From NCBI GenBank assembly GCA_023898725.1, contig CP060236.1, positions 434,001-498,000 on the forward strand: 64,000 nucleotides of DNA, written 5' to 3'. Below, in pieces: positions 27,210 to 36,475 of the stretch. The translations under genes and the position numbers were made by a program. The notes beneath the pieces are model-generated. The model was not told the origin of the DNA. It searched no databases and was given only the letters and a program-made list of their open reading frames with translations. Origin of the DNA: Alphaproteobacteria bacterium. GTDB lineage: Bacteria > Pseudomonadota > Alphaproteobacteria > JAUHZC01. The stretch's first letter is position 1. Every line of letters begins with the position of its first letter.

Positions 27210-27238
27210 TTGCACAAAAACGGCATTTGGCGTATTAA
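27210..27238 (+). promoter_or_regulatory. Possible promoter for yebC-ruvCAB
   Basis: TTGCAC (27210-27215), 17-base spacer, TATTAA (27233-27238), then an A/T run and the yebC start at 27263. By-eye sigma-70 match only. Confidence 0.4.
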
Positions 27239-27262
27239 TTATAAAAATATTCCCCACCGATA

Positions 27263-28018
27263 ATGGCAGGACATTCGCAATTTAAAAATATAATGTACCG
27301 CAAAGGAGCTCAAGATGCAAAGAGGGCACGTCTGTTTGCAAAAATCATTCGTGAGATAACAGTTTCAGGTAAGGAAAGCCCCGACCCTGATTCTAATCCT
27401 CGGTTACGGTCTGCGATTGCGGATGCACGTACCAACAATATGCCCAAAGACACCATTGAGCGTGCGTTAAAAAAAGCCACAGGTAGTGCCAATGATACGC
27501 ACTACGAAGACGTGCGTTACGAAGGCTATGGACCTTCAGGGGTTGCAATTATTGTGGACGCACTTACAGATAATCGCAACCGTACAGCCTCAGATGTGCG
27601 TTCGGCGTTTAGTAAATATGGGGGAAATTTAGGGGAATCAAATAGCGTGGCCTTTATGTTTGATCGTATGGGATGCTTCACATACCCTCTGTCATTAGGA
27701 AATGAAGAGCATGTTTTTGAAACAGCTCTCACTGTTGGTGCAGAAGATGTGAAAGTGCATGCAGAAAACTATGCTATTTTTTGCACAGCAGATACGTTTC
27801 ATCAGGTGCGGGATGACTTAGAAAAGAAGGTGGGTTCACCAGAATCATCAGGTTTGCAGTGGATTGCAAAAAGCCCCGCAGAAATTACGGATGCGGATAT
27901 TGCGCGCAAAGTATTACGCTTGATTGATGCCCTCGAAGAAAGTGACGACGTCCAGTCAGTATCCACAAATATGCACCTTTCAGATGCGGTCGTTGCTGTC
28001 TTGAATGAGGCTCATTAG
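27263..28018 (+). CDS. yebC: YebC/PmpR (TACO1) family protein
   Basis: 251 aa. It opens with the family signature MAGHSQFKNIMYRKGAQDAKR and contains DPDSNPRLRSAI and YEGYGPSGVAIIV. Members bind DNA or act at the ribosome on polyproline stalls (TACO1-like). In many bacteria yebC lies directly before ruvC, as here; the yebC stop and ruvC GTG start share one base. Confidence 0.97.
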   Translation: MAGHSQFKNIMYRKGAQDAKRARLFAKIIREITVSGKESPDPDSNPRLRSAIADARTNNMPKDTIERALKKATGSANDTHYEDVRYEGYGPSGVAIIVDALTDNRNRTASDVRSAFSKYGGNLGESNSVAFMFDRMGCFTYPLSLGNEEHVFETALTVGAEDVKVHAENYAIFCTADTFHQVRDDLEKKVGSPESSGLQWIAKSPAEITDADIARKVLRLIDALEESDDVQSVSTNMHLSDAVVAVLNEAH

Positions 28019-28521
28019 TGCGTGTTTTGGGAATTGATCCCGGCCTTCGCAATCTGGGGTGGGGGGTTATCGATGTTGTGGATACCACCTACCATTATAT
28101 TGCTAGCGGAACTATTTGCGTTCCTACCACTCTGGCTATGGCCCAACGACTGGGTGTGATATTTACAGAATTATCAGGTGTGATTAGGAACTACAGGCCC
28201 TCTCAGGCAGCAGTTGAAGAAATTTTTGTGAATATGAACCCTGCCTCAACGCTCAAACTAGGAATGGCGCGAGGGGTTGCGCTTATGGTACCAGCTGTGC
28301 ATGATATACCTGTGAGCGAATACACAGCCAATCATATTAAGAAAGCAATCGTAGGATCTGGCCACGCCTCAAAAGATCAAATAAACACGATGGTCCGACA
28401 TTTCTTGCCAAGGGCGGTGAATGCAGATGGGGTACTGGCTCCTGATGCAGCGGATGCGTTAGCAGTGGCCTTGTGTCATGTGCATGCGCTGTCATTTCAA
28501 AAGAAAGCATATGGATCATGA
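28018..28521 (+). CDS. ruvC: Crossover junction endodeoxyribonuclease RuvC
   Basis: Holliday-junction resolvase. 167 aa. The acidic residues are in VLGIDPGLRNLGWG (D7), AVEEIFVN and the C-terminal APDAADALAVAL. The GTG start shares its first base with the yebC stop. The stop overlaps the ruvA start as ATGA. Confidence 0.97.
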   Translation: MRVLGIDPGLRNLGWGVIDVVDTTYHYIASGTICVPTTLAMAQRLGVIFTELSGVIRNYRPSQAAVEEIFVNMNPASTLKLGMARGVALMVPAVHDIPVSEYTANHIKKAIVGSGHASKDQINTMVRHFLPRAVNADGVLAPDAADALAVALCHVHALSFQKKAYGS

Positions 28522-29126
28522 TTGCCCAATTAACGGGACGAGTAGCGTATGAAAGTGAATCAGGTATTGTTCTTGATGTCCATGGCGTTGGCTATGATGT
28601 TTTTTGTTCGCGGCACACGCGTGGGGATATTGTGGGTATCGAAGGCACTGTAACAGTTTTTATTGACACCATTGTGCGTGAAGAATTTATCCATCTATAC
28701 GGGTTTGCGTCCTTAGAGGAAAAATCCTGTTTTCAGTTGTTGCGCAGTGTTCAAGGAGTGGGTAACCGTATGGCTATTGCCATTCTTTCCTTATTTCGCC
28801 CTCTTGAGCTTGTACATGTTTTGCAAGCACAAGATAAGGCATCTCTCACACGGGCCGATGGGGTTGGTCCCAAGTTAGCAACACGTCTGGTTACTGAGTT
28901 GAAAGATAAAGCGGGTACAATGGCTTTGCCTCGTTCAATAGGAATACGGGGAGACCATATACCTTCTCCGCTACGCCACGATGAAGTAGTATCGGCGCTT
29001 ACAAATCTTGGTTACACGCGCAATGACGCTGCGCGTGCGGTACAGCAGGTAGTTGGGGACAACCCAGAAACAGGAGATGAAAGTGCTCTTATTCGTGCGT
29101 GCTTACGTCATCTGGCACAACGATAG
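28518..29126 (+). CDS. ruvA: Holliday junction branch migration protein RuvA
   Basis: 202 aa. It starts MIAQLTGRVAYESESG and has the helix-hairpin-helix pairs LLRSVQGVGNRMAI and ADGVGPKLATRL, plus the C-terminal domain (ALTNLGYTRNDAARAV) that contacts RuvB. The start ATG overlaps the ruvC stop, which fixes it over a longer in-frame upstream extension. Confidence 0.97.
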   Translation: MIAQLTGRVAYESESGIVLDVHGVGYDVFCSRHTRGDIVGIEGTVTVFIDTIVREEFIHLYGFASLEEKSCFQLLRSVQGVGNRMAIAILSLFRPLELVHVLQAQDKASLTRADGVGPKLATRLVTELKDKAGTMALPRSIGIRGDHIPSPLRHDEVVSALTNLGYTRNDAARAVQQVVGDNPETGDESALIRACLRHLAQR

Positions 29127-29137
29127 GAGAAGATACC

Positions 29138-30166
29138 ATGACACTTGATCGTCTTGTAGTGGCTGATGCACGTGAAGATGATTTCTCTGCATTTGATACG
29201 GCTCTGCGCCCGAAGTCATTTGCTGACTTCACGGGTCAATCAGAAGCATGTGCTAATTTACACGTTTTTGTTCGTGCAGCACGCAAGCGCGGCGAAGCAC
29301 TTGATCATGTGTTATTTCATGGGCCTCCTGGTTTAGGAAAAACAACCCTTGCGCATGTGATAGCGAATGAATTGGGGGTAAATTTTCGTCCTACATCAGG
29401 CCCAACACTAACAAAAGCAGGAGATCTGGCTGCTATTCTCACAAATCTTCAGGCACACGATGTTTTGTTTATTGATGAAATTCATCGTCTTTCGTCAACG
29501 GTAGAAGAAATACTTTATCCTGCTATGGAAGACTTTAAATTAGACATTGTTGTAGGAGAAGGTCCTGGAGCGCGGGCGATTCGTATTGATTTGCCCCCAT
29601 TTACCTTAGTGGCGGCGACTACGCGCTCGGGTCTTATCACGGGTCCTTTACGTGATCGGTTTGGCATCCCTGTGCGGTTGAATTTCTATGATGTCGATGA
29701 CCTTGCACGCATCATACAACGCGCAGCAGAAAAGCTACAGATGAACCTTACACCGGAGGGCTCTTATGAGATTGCTCGGCGTTCACGAGGGACCCCTCGT
29801 ATAGCGGGGCGGTTGTTGCGCCGGGTTCGTGATTTTGCCGCCATGGAAAGCGATGATTCTTCTGTGGATGCCTTTGTTGCTGATGCTGCACTCAAACGCC
29901 TTGATGTAGATCATGAGGGGCTAGATACGATGGATCGGCGCTATCTGTCATACATTGCAGAAACAGTAAATGGGGGAGCGGTGGGGCTAGATACCCTTGC
30001 AGCGGCCTTGTCTGATCAAAGAGATGTAATCGAGGACGTAATTGAGCCTTATCTTATTCAACAGGGTTTTGTCACACGCACACCGCGGGGCCGCCAACTG
30101 ACAGCGAAGGCTTTTTCTCATATTGGGTTACCAACACCAACACTTATGAAAAAAGATCTATTTTAG
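29138..30166 (+). CDS. ruvB: Holliday junction branch migration ATPase RuvB
   Basis: 342-aa AAA+ motor. Walker A GPPGLGKTT is near residues 62-70, Walker B VLFIDEIHRL follows, then sensor 1 (VAATTRSG) and the arginine-finger region GPLRDRFGI. The C-terminal winged-helix ends with RTPRGRQLTAKAFSHIG. AGGAGA at 29125-29130 supports the start. Its 3' end overlaps the convergent methyltransferase gene by 23 bases. Confidence 0.98.
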   Translation: MTLDRLVVADAREDDFSAFDTALRPKSFADFTGQSEACANLHVFVRAARKRGEALDHVLFHGPPGLGKTTLAHVIANELGVNFRPTSGPTLTKAGDLAAILTNLQAHDVLFIDEIHRLSSTVEEILYPAMEDFKLDIVVGEGPGARAIRIDLPPFTLVAATTRSGLITGPLRDRFGIPVRLNFYDVDDLARIIQRAAEKLQMNLTPEGSYEIARRSRGTPRIAGRLLRRVRDFAAMESDDSSVDAFVADAALKRLDVDHEGLDTMDRRYLSYIAETVNGGAVGLDTLAAALSDQRDVIEDVIEPYLIQQGFVTRTPRGRQLTAKAFSHIGLPTPTLMKKDLF

Positions 30167-30875
30167 TTTCCCCAGATAAAATACCTCTAGCAATAGGTGT
30201 ATAACTGCCATCCTTGGTGTGAATGTGGATCCCAGGGCAAAGTGTAAGACCTCCACAAACATTCTTGCGTGCGCGAATGAGAATGCGTTTCGCGTGGGTA
30301 GGTTGTGTGAAAAGGGGCACCAGTGTAATTTCTCCCATACGCCCGTAAAGATGCGCAAGAATTTCGTCCAGTCGATCAGTTCGATGAACCATGGTTAAAT
30401 GTCCCCGTGGCTTCAAACGCCTAATACAATAATTAAGCCAGGGAACTAAGCCGTTCTGGGGTTCCCCGGCAGCAACTGCTTTGAGTGCATGCGGTGATGG
30501 CGTACACCCTTCATGGCTGTGATAGGGTGGGTTCGTGATTACATGATCAAAGGTTTGGTCTCCAAGCACGGAAGGCTTTGTGAAAATATCTGCATGGTGG
30601 ATTACACAAATTCGGTTGTTAGTATCTGCATTTTCTTTGGCGAGTGTTGCAAATATTTCTGTACCTTCGATGCCGCATCCCCGCGCATGAGGTTGGTGAT
30701 AAAGGGCACACAGTAATGCTGTACCGACACCACACCCTACATCTAGAATACGTTCATGCGGGTTTGCGTGAACGGAAGCACCTAAAAAAGCGGCATCCAA
30801 TCCTGCGCGGTAACTGTGCATGGGTTGTCGCAGGATAACTTTTCCTTCATATACTGCGTCAACAGAGCTATTCAT
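30144..30875 (-). CDS. N6-adenine methyltransferase, tRNA1(Val) A37 TrmN-type
   Basis: Probable tRNA1(Val) (adenine37-N6)-methyltransferase of the TrmN6/YfiC family. 243 aa from ATG 30875, which has AGGA upstream; a longer upstream frame overlaps the neighbouring lipoprotein gene and is rejected. The SAM motif is ILDVGCGVGTALLCAL and the catalytic motif for exocyclic N6 methylation is NPPY (VITNPPYHSHEG). The target tRNA is inferred from family likeness. Confidence 0.88.
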   Translation of the reverse strand: MNSSVDAVYEGKVILRQPMHSYRAGLDAAFLGASVHANPHERILDVGCGVGTALLCALYHQPHARGCGIEGTEIFATLAKENADTNNRICVIHHADIFTKPSVLGDQTFDHVITNPPYHSHEGCTPSPHALKAVAAGEPQNGLVPWLNYCIRRLKPRGHLTMVHRTDRLDEILAHLYGRMGEITLVPLFTQPTHAKRILIRARKNVCGGLTLCPGIHIHTKDGSYTPIARGILSGETKIDLFS

Positions 30876-30891
30876 CGTGTCGTTTTCCTGG

Positions 30892-32058
30892 CTACAAGAA
30901 AGACTTGGGTGCGGGTGACAGCACTTTAAACTCCTTACCGATGAGGCTGTATACGGCAAGTCCTCGCTCTGTGTCGCCATCTGCGGTAAAGCGAAAGAGC
31001 CCATCAATACCCATAAAGCCTTGTTTGCTGGTGATGTGATTAAGGTTAAAAGGATCTTGCGCATGTTTTTGAGAGAGTTGCGCAAGCACTTGAACAGCAT
31101 CAAAAGCCAGCGTGTAAATACGCAGTGGATTGTGTTTGTATTGGCGGTAGTACAAATTTTGAAAATAACTAAAGCCTTGTTCAAGTGGCGCTGTAAACCA
31201 ACTTTTTTGAAGGGTTTGCATCAACTTGATGTCATCATCCAACCACTGACCAGAGCCCACTAAACGCATGGTGTGTATATCAACTTGATGATACAAAAGA
31301 CTAGAAATAATTGTTTTCAGATTTCCACCACCTTCAGGAATGTAAAGAGAATCGTAAGACTTACCCTTGAGATAGGACAGATCTTCAATGAACTTTTGCC
31401 CGCGCGGTGCGTAAAAATAAAAGTCAATATTTTTAATAAGACCGTTATGCTTTGCTCGTTCGAGAGCCTCTTGATTGCGTAAACCATACTCATTTTGGGG
31501 TAAAATTGCAGCTACTGAAGCAAGTCCTTGTTGGTGTGCATAGGAGAAAACCCGCATCACTTGTTCTTGGACATCAAATCCAAAAATAAGTATCCCTGAT
31601 GCTTGGGCGCGAAGGTCATTGGTAAAGGCAATAACAGGAATCCGATTATGGCGTGCTTTGTAGTGGATGGCACGCACTTCATTGGCACGAATAGGGCCAA
31701 TAATAGCATCTACTTTTCCAGCTATAGCCCGCTCCATTGCCTCTTCGGCTCCTTCAGGTGTTCCTTTTGTATCAAGAGGCATAAGCCCGATGTCGTGATC
31801 GGTGTGACTGAAAAGAGCTAGTTTTGCTGCATTATAAAATCCCTCTCCTAGTTTCTTGTCTTTTCCAGAAAAAGGCATTAATACCCCAATTGTGTATTTT
31901 GTTTCCCGGGGTTTGGGCGCTTGTGTATTGAGAGGCAGTAAATCAAGGAATTTCCGAGGTTGCTTAATTTCCTGATTTTTCGGATCAATGACAACCGTTG
32001 TTTGACAACCTGCCACAAACAAAACGAGTGCCATTCCAAAACTGCGTATCCAAAACAT
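30892..32058 (-). CDS. Penicillin-binding protein activator, LpoA-like lipoprotein
   Basis: 388 aa. Signal peptide II with lipobox VAGC (Cys18). The rest is a periplasmic-binding-protein fold (IGVLMPFSGKDKKLGEGFYNAAKLAL near residue 57), as in the C-terminal half of LpoA, which activates PBP1A. It lacks the long N-terminal TPR half of E. coli LpoA. The order lpoA (minus)/rsmI-yraN-dolP (plus) matches the gammaproteobacterial arrangement, which supports the name; one unknown gene is inserted between lpoA and rsmI here. Outer-membrane anchored if the Asp+2 rule is avoided (residue 19 is Gln). Confidence 0.82.
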   Translation of the reverse strand: MFWIRSFGMALVLFVAGCQTTVVIDPKNQEIKQPRKFLDLLPLNTQAPKPRETKYTIGVLMPFSGKDKKLGEGFYNAAKLALFSHTDHDIGLMPLDTKGTPEGAEEAMERAIAGKVDAIIGPIRANEVRAIHYKARHNRIPVIAFTNDLRAQASGILIFGFDVQEQVMRVFSYAHQQGLASVAAILPQNEYGLRNQEALERAKHNGLIKNIDFYFYAPRGQKFIEDLSYLKGKSYDSLYIPEGGGNLKTIISSLLYHQVDIHTMRLVGSGQWLDDDIKLMQTLQKSWFTAPLEQGFSYFQNLYYRQYKHNPLRIYTLAFDAVQVLAQLSQKHAQDPFNLNHITSKQGFMGIDGLFRFTADGDTERGLAVYSLIGKEFKVLSPAPKSFL

Positions 32059-32141
32059 TCGTCTTACTTTCTGTGTCTAAATGTGTACGTGTTGGTTATA
32101 CCTGAAACAGGCTCGCGCATAAACAAGAAACTCTGTCTAAC

Positions 32142-32172
32142 AAAAAACCCACCTGCAAACAGATGGGTTTTG
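32142..32172 (-). terminator. Rho-independent terminator of the Cys-rich protein gene
   Basis: On the minus strand: stem CCCATCTG and CAGGTGGG (one G-U pair) with a 4-base loop, then TTTTTT. It lies just past the stop at 32195. Confidence 0.8.
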
Positions 32173-32194
32173 TATTAGAACAATCTTTCTGTGC

Positions 32195-32815
32195 TTACTG
32201 TAACCGTCGTCCGGTAGAGCGTAATCTGGCCCGTGCGGTGTCTAATTCGGCTTGTTGCATGCGAAATCCTGATGGTGCCGGAGCCAGTGCCGCGGGTGCT
32301 GGTCCACGGCCTGTACCAATTCCTGTGTGGGAACTATATGAACCCTCATTGGCTGCTTCTCGCTCAGCTCTTAACATTCCAGCACCCCGTAAAAGCTCTC
32401 TATAGCGGGGCGTGAGGGCATCTTTCCAGTGACCAGTGGGGCGTCCCGAAACTGTACCGTCTGGATCCCTAAGTTCTGCAATGCACCGCATTGTTACTTC
32501 CCTTGTTTGTGCTTCAAGGACATCAAAATTAGACTGTCTGTTCGCATAGGGGTCCTTCGCATGTCCCATAGCGCTACAGGCATAGGGGCAGCTTTCGAGA
32601 CAGGAGGCTATTTGCTCAATTTTGTTTCGGTGGGTATTGGCGTAAGTGGCACTACAATACTCACGGCATGTATGCCTTTTGCAGTGATCAGACACTAAGT
32701 GTTCACATGTTTTTACAGCTGCACGAATACTGGGTCGTTCCATGGAGGATTCTGATGCATATAAAGAAGGTAGTAATGATGCAAATAATACAAAAGTTTC
32801 ATAAATTCTTTTCAT
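32195..32815 (-). CDS. Unknown Cys-rich secreted protein
   Basis: 206 aa with signal peptide (MKRIYETFVLFASLLPSLYASES). Eight cysteines follow, at about residues 37, 45, 50, 54, 72, 76, 80 and 111; the middle group is C-x3-C-x3-C. The even count after a signal peptide suggests disulfides in the periplasm or outside the cell. The C-terminal 50 residues are low complexity, rich in Ala, Pro, Gly and Arg. No family recognised. It has its own terminator, sits in the conserved lpoA/rsmI junction, and may be a lineage-specific insertion. Confidence 0.75.
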   Translation of the reverse strand: MKRIYETFVLFASLLPSLYASESSMERPSIRAAVKTCEHLVSDHCKRHTCREYCSATYANTHRNKIEQIASCLESCPYACSAMGHAKDPYANRQSNFDVLEAQTREVTMRCIAELRDPDGTVSGRPTGHWKDALTPRYRELLRGAGMLRAEREAANEGSYSSHTGIGTGRGPAPAALAPAPSGFRMQQAELDTARARLRSTGRRLQ

Positions 32816-32977
32816 TTTTTATAAAATTATTAATATAAAAATATATTAATATGTAAATGTTAATTATTTATAAAAATGTTATTTGCACCCCATGAACAAT
32901 CCTAGGTGTGGTCTTGGTGTTTGACTTTGTGTGTATTTCGAGCTAACGCATAGAGACACACGAAATTTTTTAGTGAA

Positions 32978-33844
32978 GTGATTGCTTTACCTGCAAGTAT
33001 TACAAATGAAGTTTTGACGCCAGGATTGTATGTGCTGGCTACACCTATTGGTAATTTGGGTGATATTACACTGCGCACCCTCCACGCGTTGCAGAACCTT
33101 GATTATATTTACTCTGAGGACACACGTGTGACTCAAACGCTCCTGGGGGCTTATGGTATTAGGCGCAAGTTGCTTAACTATCATGACCATAATGGGGCTA
33201 AAGTGCGCCCTCTCATTATCCAACAGATCACACAAGGGGCCTCTGTTGGACTTGTGAGTGACGCTGGAACACCTCTTATTAGTGACCCTGGGTGCAAATT
33301 AGTATCAGCTGTTATCCATGAAAATCTCTGTGTTTTTTCCTTTCCGGGACCCTGTGCCGCTATTGCTGGTCTTACCGTGAGTGGGATGGCAACCGATGCG
33401 TTTCGTTTTTGTGGATTTTTACCGACCACTTCTAACCAGCGTTGCCTCAAACTCAAAGCACTCTCGTGTGTATCAGAAACCCTCATTTTTTATGAAACCC
33501 CTCTTCGCTTAGGTGCTGTTTTGAGTGATATGCACGCCTGCTTTGGGTCTCGTCAGGTGTGTGTTGCGCGTGAACTGACGAAGCGGTTTGAAGAGGTTGT
33601 TCGTGGGTCTTTGGATGATGTATCTATAGGCCTATCCACTATGACGTTGAAGGGGGAGATTGTCCTGATTGTTGCGGGATGTCCTGATAAGGAAACCACA
33701 CCAGAGACGATTGATGCAACACTTGTGACTATTTTGGAGAAACACTCTGTCAAGGATGCCTCACGTCTTGTTGCTGAAATGTTTGCCCGTCCCCGCCAAG
33801 AAATATACATGCGGGCATTAAAACTAAAAAACGTCACTTCTTAA
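32978..33844 (+). CDS. rsmI: 16S rRNA (cytidine1402-2'-O)-methyltransferase
   Basis: 288 aa. The start region LYVLATPIGNLGDITLRTLHAL is the family signature, followed by SEDTRVTQTLL, LVSDAGTPLISDPG and SFPGPCAAIAGLTVSG. GTG start at 32978 with no strong ribosome binding site. First of the rsmI-yraN-dolP set. Confidence 0.96.
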   Translation: MIALPASITNEVLTPGLYVLATPIGNLGDITLRTLHALQNLDYIYSEDTRVTQTLLGAYGIRRKLLNYHDHNGAKVRPLIIQQITQGASVGLVSDAGTPLISDPGCKLVSAVIHENLCVFSFPGPCAAIAGLTVSGMATDAFRFCGFLPTTSNQRCLKLKALSCVSETLIFYETPLRLGAVLSDMHACFGSRQVCVARELTKRFEEVVRGSLDDVSIGLSTMTLKGEIVLIVAGCPDKETTPETIDATLVTILEKHSVKDASRLVAEMFARPRQEIYMRALKLKNVTS

Positions 33845-33907
33845 TGTCTCTCTATTTTCTTGCAAGACTGAGAGGAAAAACAACACCGATACAGTGTTTG
33901 TTCTATC

Positions 33908-34270
33908 ATGCTTAGTAATCATACGAAGGGCTATATTGTTGAGTGGTGGGTTCGAATTGTTGTGCGCATTAAAGGGTATATCCCTGTAGCGCATCGCTAT
34001 CGATCACCCTACGGAGAAATTGATTTGATTTACATACATGGGCGCACCCTCGTTTTTATTGAGGTCAAATATCGCTGGCAACGTCAGGATGCCCTGTGTG
34101 CTCTTACAGATCACCAACGGCGACGCATTGCGCGTGCTGCAAACTACTTTCGTGCCCACCACTATGTGTTAGGTTTGAAAGATATGCGTGTGGATGAGTA
34201 TATGTGTTGGGGGTTGGGGTTCTGGGTACACTACAGAAACACTTCACAAATGGAAGAAAATACGCCATAA
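33908..34270 (+). CDS. yraN: UPF0102/YraN family protein
   Basis: 120 aa, restriction-endonuclease-like fold. The core residues are kept: GEIDLIYIHGRTLVFIEVKYR, with the D and E-x-K of the PD-(D/E)xK nuclease signature. Function in cells is not established. The location after rsmI is the usual one. Confidence 0.92.
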   Translation: MLSNHTKGYIVEWWVRIVVRIKGYIPVAHRYRSPYGEIDLIYIHGRTLVFIEVKYRWQRQDALCALTDHQRRRIARAANYFRAHHYVLGLKDMRVDEYMCWGLGFWVHYRNTSQMEENTP

Positions 34271-34301
34271 CCATACACATATATAAGAAGGACTTTTGCT
34301 G

Positions 34302-35036
34302 TTGTTGACAAAATTGTGTGTGGCTACTCTTTTAACAGCCCTTTTTGCTTTGGGGGGATGTGTCCCTGTTGCTGTTGGGGCAGCGGGAATGTTTGTAACC
34401 ACAACCTTGGTAGAGGAACGTGGAATCACCGGAACAATTTCCGATGCCGCTTTGCGCTCAGGTGTGAATGCAACATGGGCGAAAAATCAACCCAAGTTAC
34501 TCAGTCGCCTTAGTGTGACCGTGCGGGAAGGGCGTGTTCTACTTACGGGGCGTGTGGAAACAGAAGCAATGAAAAAAGAGGCCATACGCCTAACCTGGAC
34601 AGTTTCTGGTGTTGTAGAAGCTATTGACCGCATCGCAGTAGGAGAAGCCCCACCCAAAACAAGTGGCTATGTGGGTGATTCCTGGATTACCTCAAAGATA
34701 TCGACATCAATGCTGACGGATTCCCAGATACAGTCTGTGAATTACACCGTAAAAACATGTGAGGGTATCGTATACATCATGGGGATCGCTCGCCACCAAA
34801 AGGAACTCGATGACGTTATTGCTATTGCGCGCAAATCAAAGGGCGTACAAAAAGTAGTTTCGTATGTGCGGGTGCGCGATACAGACTCTCTTACAAAACA
34901 AACAGAGCGTACAGACGTTGACCAGGATTCTACAAACACATCAAGAAAACCATCCCACACGGATGCTTCCTTGGACTCTGGTCTTGAGCCTGTGGAGCTT
35001 GGTCCAGCCCCCAGTGTGGTGGAAGCGCGCTCTTAG
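34302..35036 (+). CDS. BON-domain outer-membrane lipoprotein, DolP/YraP-like
   Basis: About 244 aa. Lipobox ALGGC (the Cys is near residue 20 counting from TTG 34302). Two BON domains follow (ITGTISDAALRSGVNATWA and SWITSKISTSMLTDSQI regions). DolP in E. coli supports outer-membrane integrity and BAM function at the division site. The C-terminal 40 residues are a polar Thr/Ser/Asp tail not seen in DolP. Start is ambiguous: TTG codons at 34296, 34302 and 34305 are all in frame; AGAAGGA at 34286-34292 favours 34302. Confidence 0.85.
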   Translation: MLTKLCVATLLTALFALGGCVPVAVGAAGMFVTTTLVEERGITGTISDAALRSGVNATWAKNQPKLLSRLSVTVREGRVLLTGRVETEAMKKEAIRLTWTVSGVVEAIDRIAVGEAPPKTSGYVGDSWITSKISTSMLTDSQIQSVNYTVKTCEGIVYIMGIARHQKELDDVIAIARKSKGVQKVVSYVRVRDTDSLTKQTERTDVDQDSTNTSRKPSHTDASLDSGLEPVELGPAPSVVEARS

Positions 35037-35338
35037 AAATCTCGCCCCCTTAATAGAAACGTGAGGTTTAAAATAAGGCGTACAAAGCGCTTGAAAGAGG
35101 CTTGGGTATCCTATCCGATGAATCTGTCACAATAAACGAGTCTGAAAAACCCTTAAGCAGTAGTTAAAGAAAGCGTTACAGACGTCACGTATACTCTAGT
35201 GAATATAGTAGATAAATCCCATTTTCAGACCCTCATACAAAGGAAGAGAAAACCTTAAAGAAAACAAAGGAAGTATCCCCGTTCTGAGAAAAATCAGAAG
35301 AAATTCAATATCCTGAGATAAACAATAGGGTTATAGCG
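35037..35338. other. Gap between dolP-like gene and recA; nothing identified
   Basis: 302 bases between the 3' ends of two convergent genes. It is A-rich. I see no open frame with a ribosome binding site, no clear terminator hairpin and no RNA gene. Confidence 0.3.
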
Positions 35339-36391
35339 TTATGCTGCCGTTGATGTGTCGTCATCTACACTGTTCTCGGTGGCATCTTCACCAGTCATCA
35401 TGACCTCAGAAAGTTGTCCTGCATTCAGCCGGATTGCTTTTTCAATTTCACTCATTAAGTCGTGGTGATCTTCAAGAAACTTTTTGGCATTTTCCCGTCC
35501 TTGGCCAATACGTTCTGTTTTGTAGGAGTACCAGGATCCCGCTTTTTCGACGATTGACGCTTTCACAGCAAGGTCCAAAACTTCACCAGATTGGGAAATT
35601 CCTTTGCCGTACATAATATCAAACTCAACAACCTTGAAGGGTGGTGCAACCTTGTTCTTTACAACCTTGCAGCGTGTTTGATTCCCAACAACTTCCTCTT
35701 TGTCTTTGATGGCTCCAATGCGTCGTATATCAATACGTACAGAGGCATAAAACTTCAGGGCATTACCCCCCGTTGTTGTTTCGGGATTTCCAAACATCAC
35801 TCCAATTTTTTGACGAATTTGATTGATGAAGATTACCATGCAGTTTCCTCGAGATACAGAGGCTGTTAGTTTGCGCAGTGCTTGGCTCATTAACCGCGCC
35901 TGAAGCCCCATGTGTGCGTCTCCCATATCCCCCTCAAGTTCGGCTTTGGGAACAAGGGCTGCTACTGAATCGACAACGACAAGGTTAATACCCCCCGAGC
36001 GCACCAGTGTATCCGTGATTTCCAGGGCTTGCTCACCAAAATCAGGCTGTGAAATGATGAGATCGTCAAGGTTAACCCCTAGTTTTGCTGCATATGCAGG
36101 ATCAAGCGCATGCTCTGCGTCAACGAAAGCGCAATTAAATCCCAGTTTCTGGGCCGATGCAATAACATGAAGGGTCAGAGTTGTCTTACCTGAGCTTTCA
36201 GGTCCATAGATCTCAACAATACGTCCCTGAGGCAAGCCGCCGACACCAAGAGCGATATCAAGTCCAAGAGATCCTGTTGGGATGGCAGCAATCTCCATAC
36301 TTTCACGTTGCCCCAACCGCATAACGGATCCTTTGCCAAACATACGCTCAATTTGGCTAATTGCGGCGTCGACTGCTTTTTGTTTTTCCAT
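35339..36391 (-). CDS. recA: Recombinase A
   Basis: Strand-exchange ATPase of homologous recombination and SOS signalling. 350 aa from ATG 36391 (MEKQKAVDAA), which has GGA upstream; an ATG 15 bases further out is also in frame. Walker A GPESSGKT is at 63-70; NQIRQKIGVMFGNPETTTGG is loop 2. The C-terminus is acidic. I saw no GTTC-N7-GTTC alphaproteobacterial LexA box in the upstream region, so SOS control by that route is not visible. Confidence 0.98.
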   Translation of the reverse strand: MEKQKAVDAAISQIERMFGKGSVMRLGQRESMEIAAIPTGSLGLDIALGVGGLPQGRIVEIYGPESSGKTTLTLHVIASAQKLGFNCAFVDAEHALDPAYAAKLGVNLDDLIISQPDFGEQALEITDTLVRSGGINLVVVDSVAALVPKAELEGDMGDAHMGLQARLMSQALRKLTASVSRGNCMVIFINQIRQKIGVMFGNPETTTGGNALKFYASVRIDIRRIGAIKDKEEVVGNQTRCKVVKNKVAPPFKVVEFDIMYGKGISQSGEVLDLAVKASIVEKAGSWYSYKTERIGQGRENAKKFLEDHHDLMSEIEKAIRLNAGQLSEVMMTGEDATENSVDDDTSTAA

Positions 36392-36475
36392 GCGTATTCC
36401 ATCCATGTATAAATTGATACTTATTGTATTTCATGAATACGGTTTTATTTCAATCAAAGAAGTGCAGATGCTGCA

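Noticed and set aside
30876..31184. 103-residue N-terminal extension of the TrmN-type methyltransferase
   Set aside because: It overlaps the 3' end of the LpoA-like gene; ATG 30875 has AGGA upstream and matches family length.
36392..36475. SOS (LexA) box upstream of recA
   Set aside because: I looked for GTTC-N7-GTTC on both strands and did not find it in the short upstream region.
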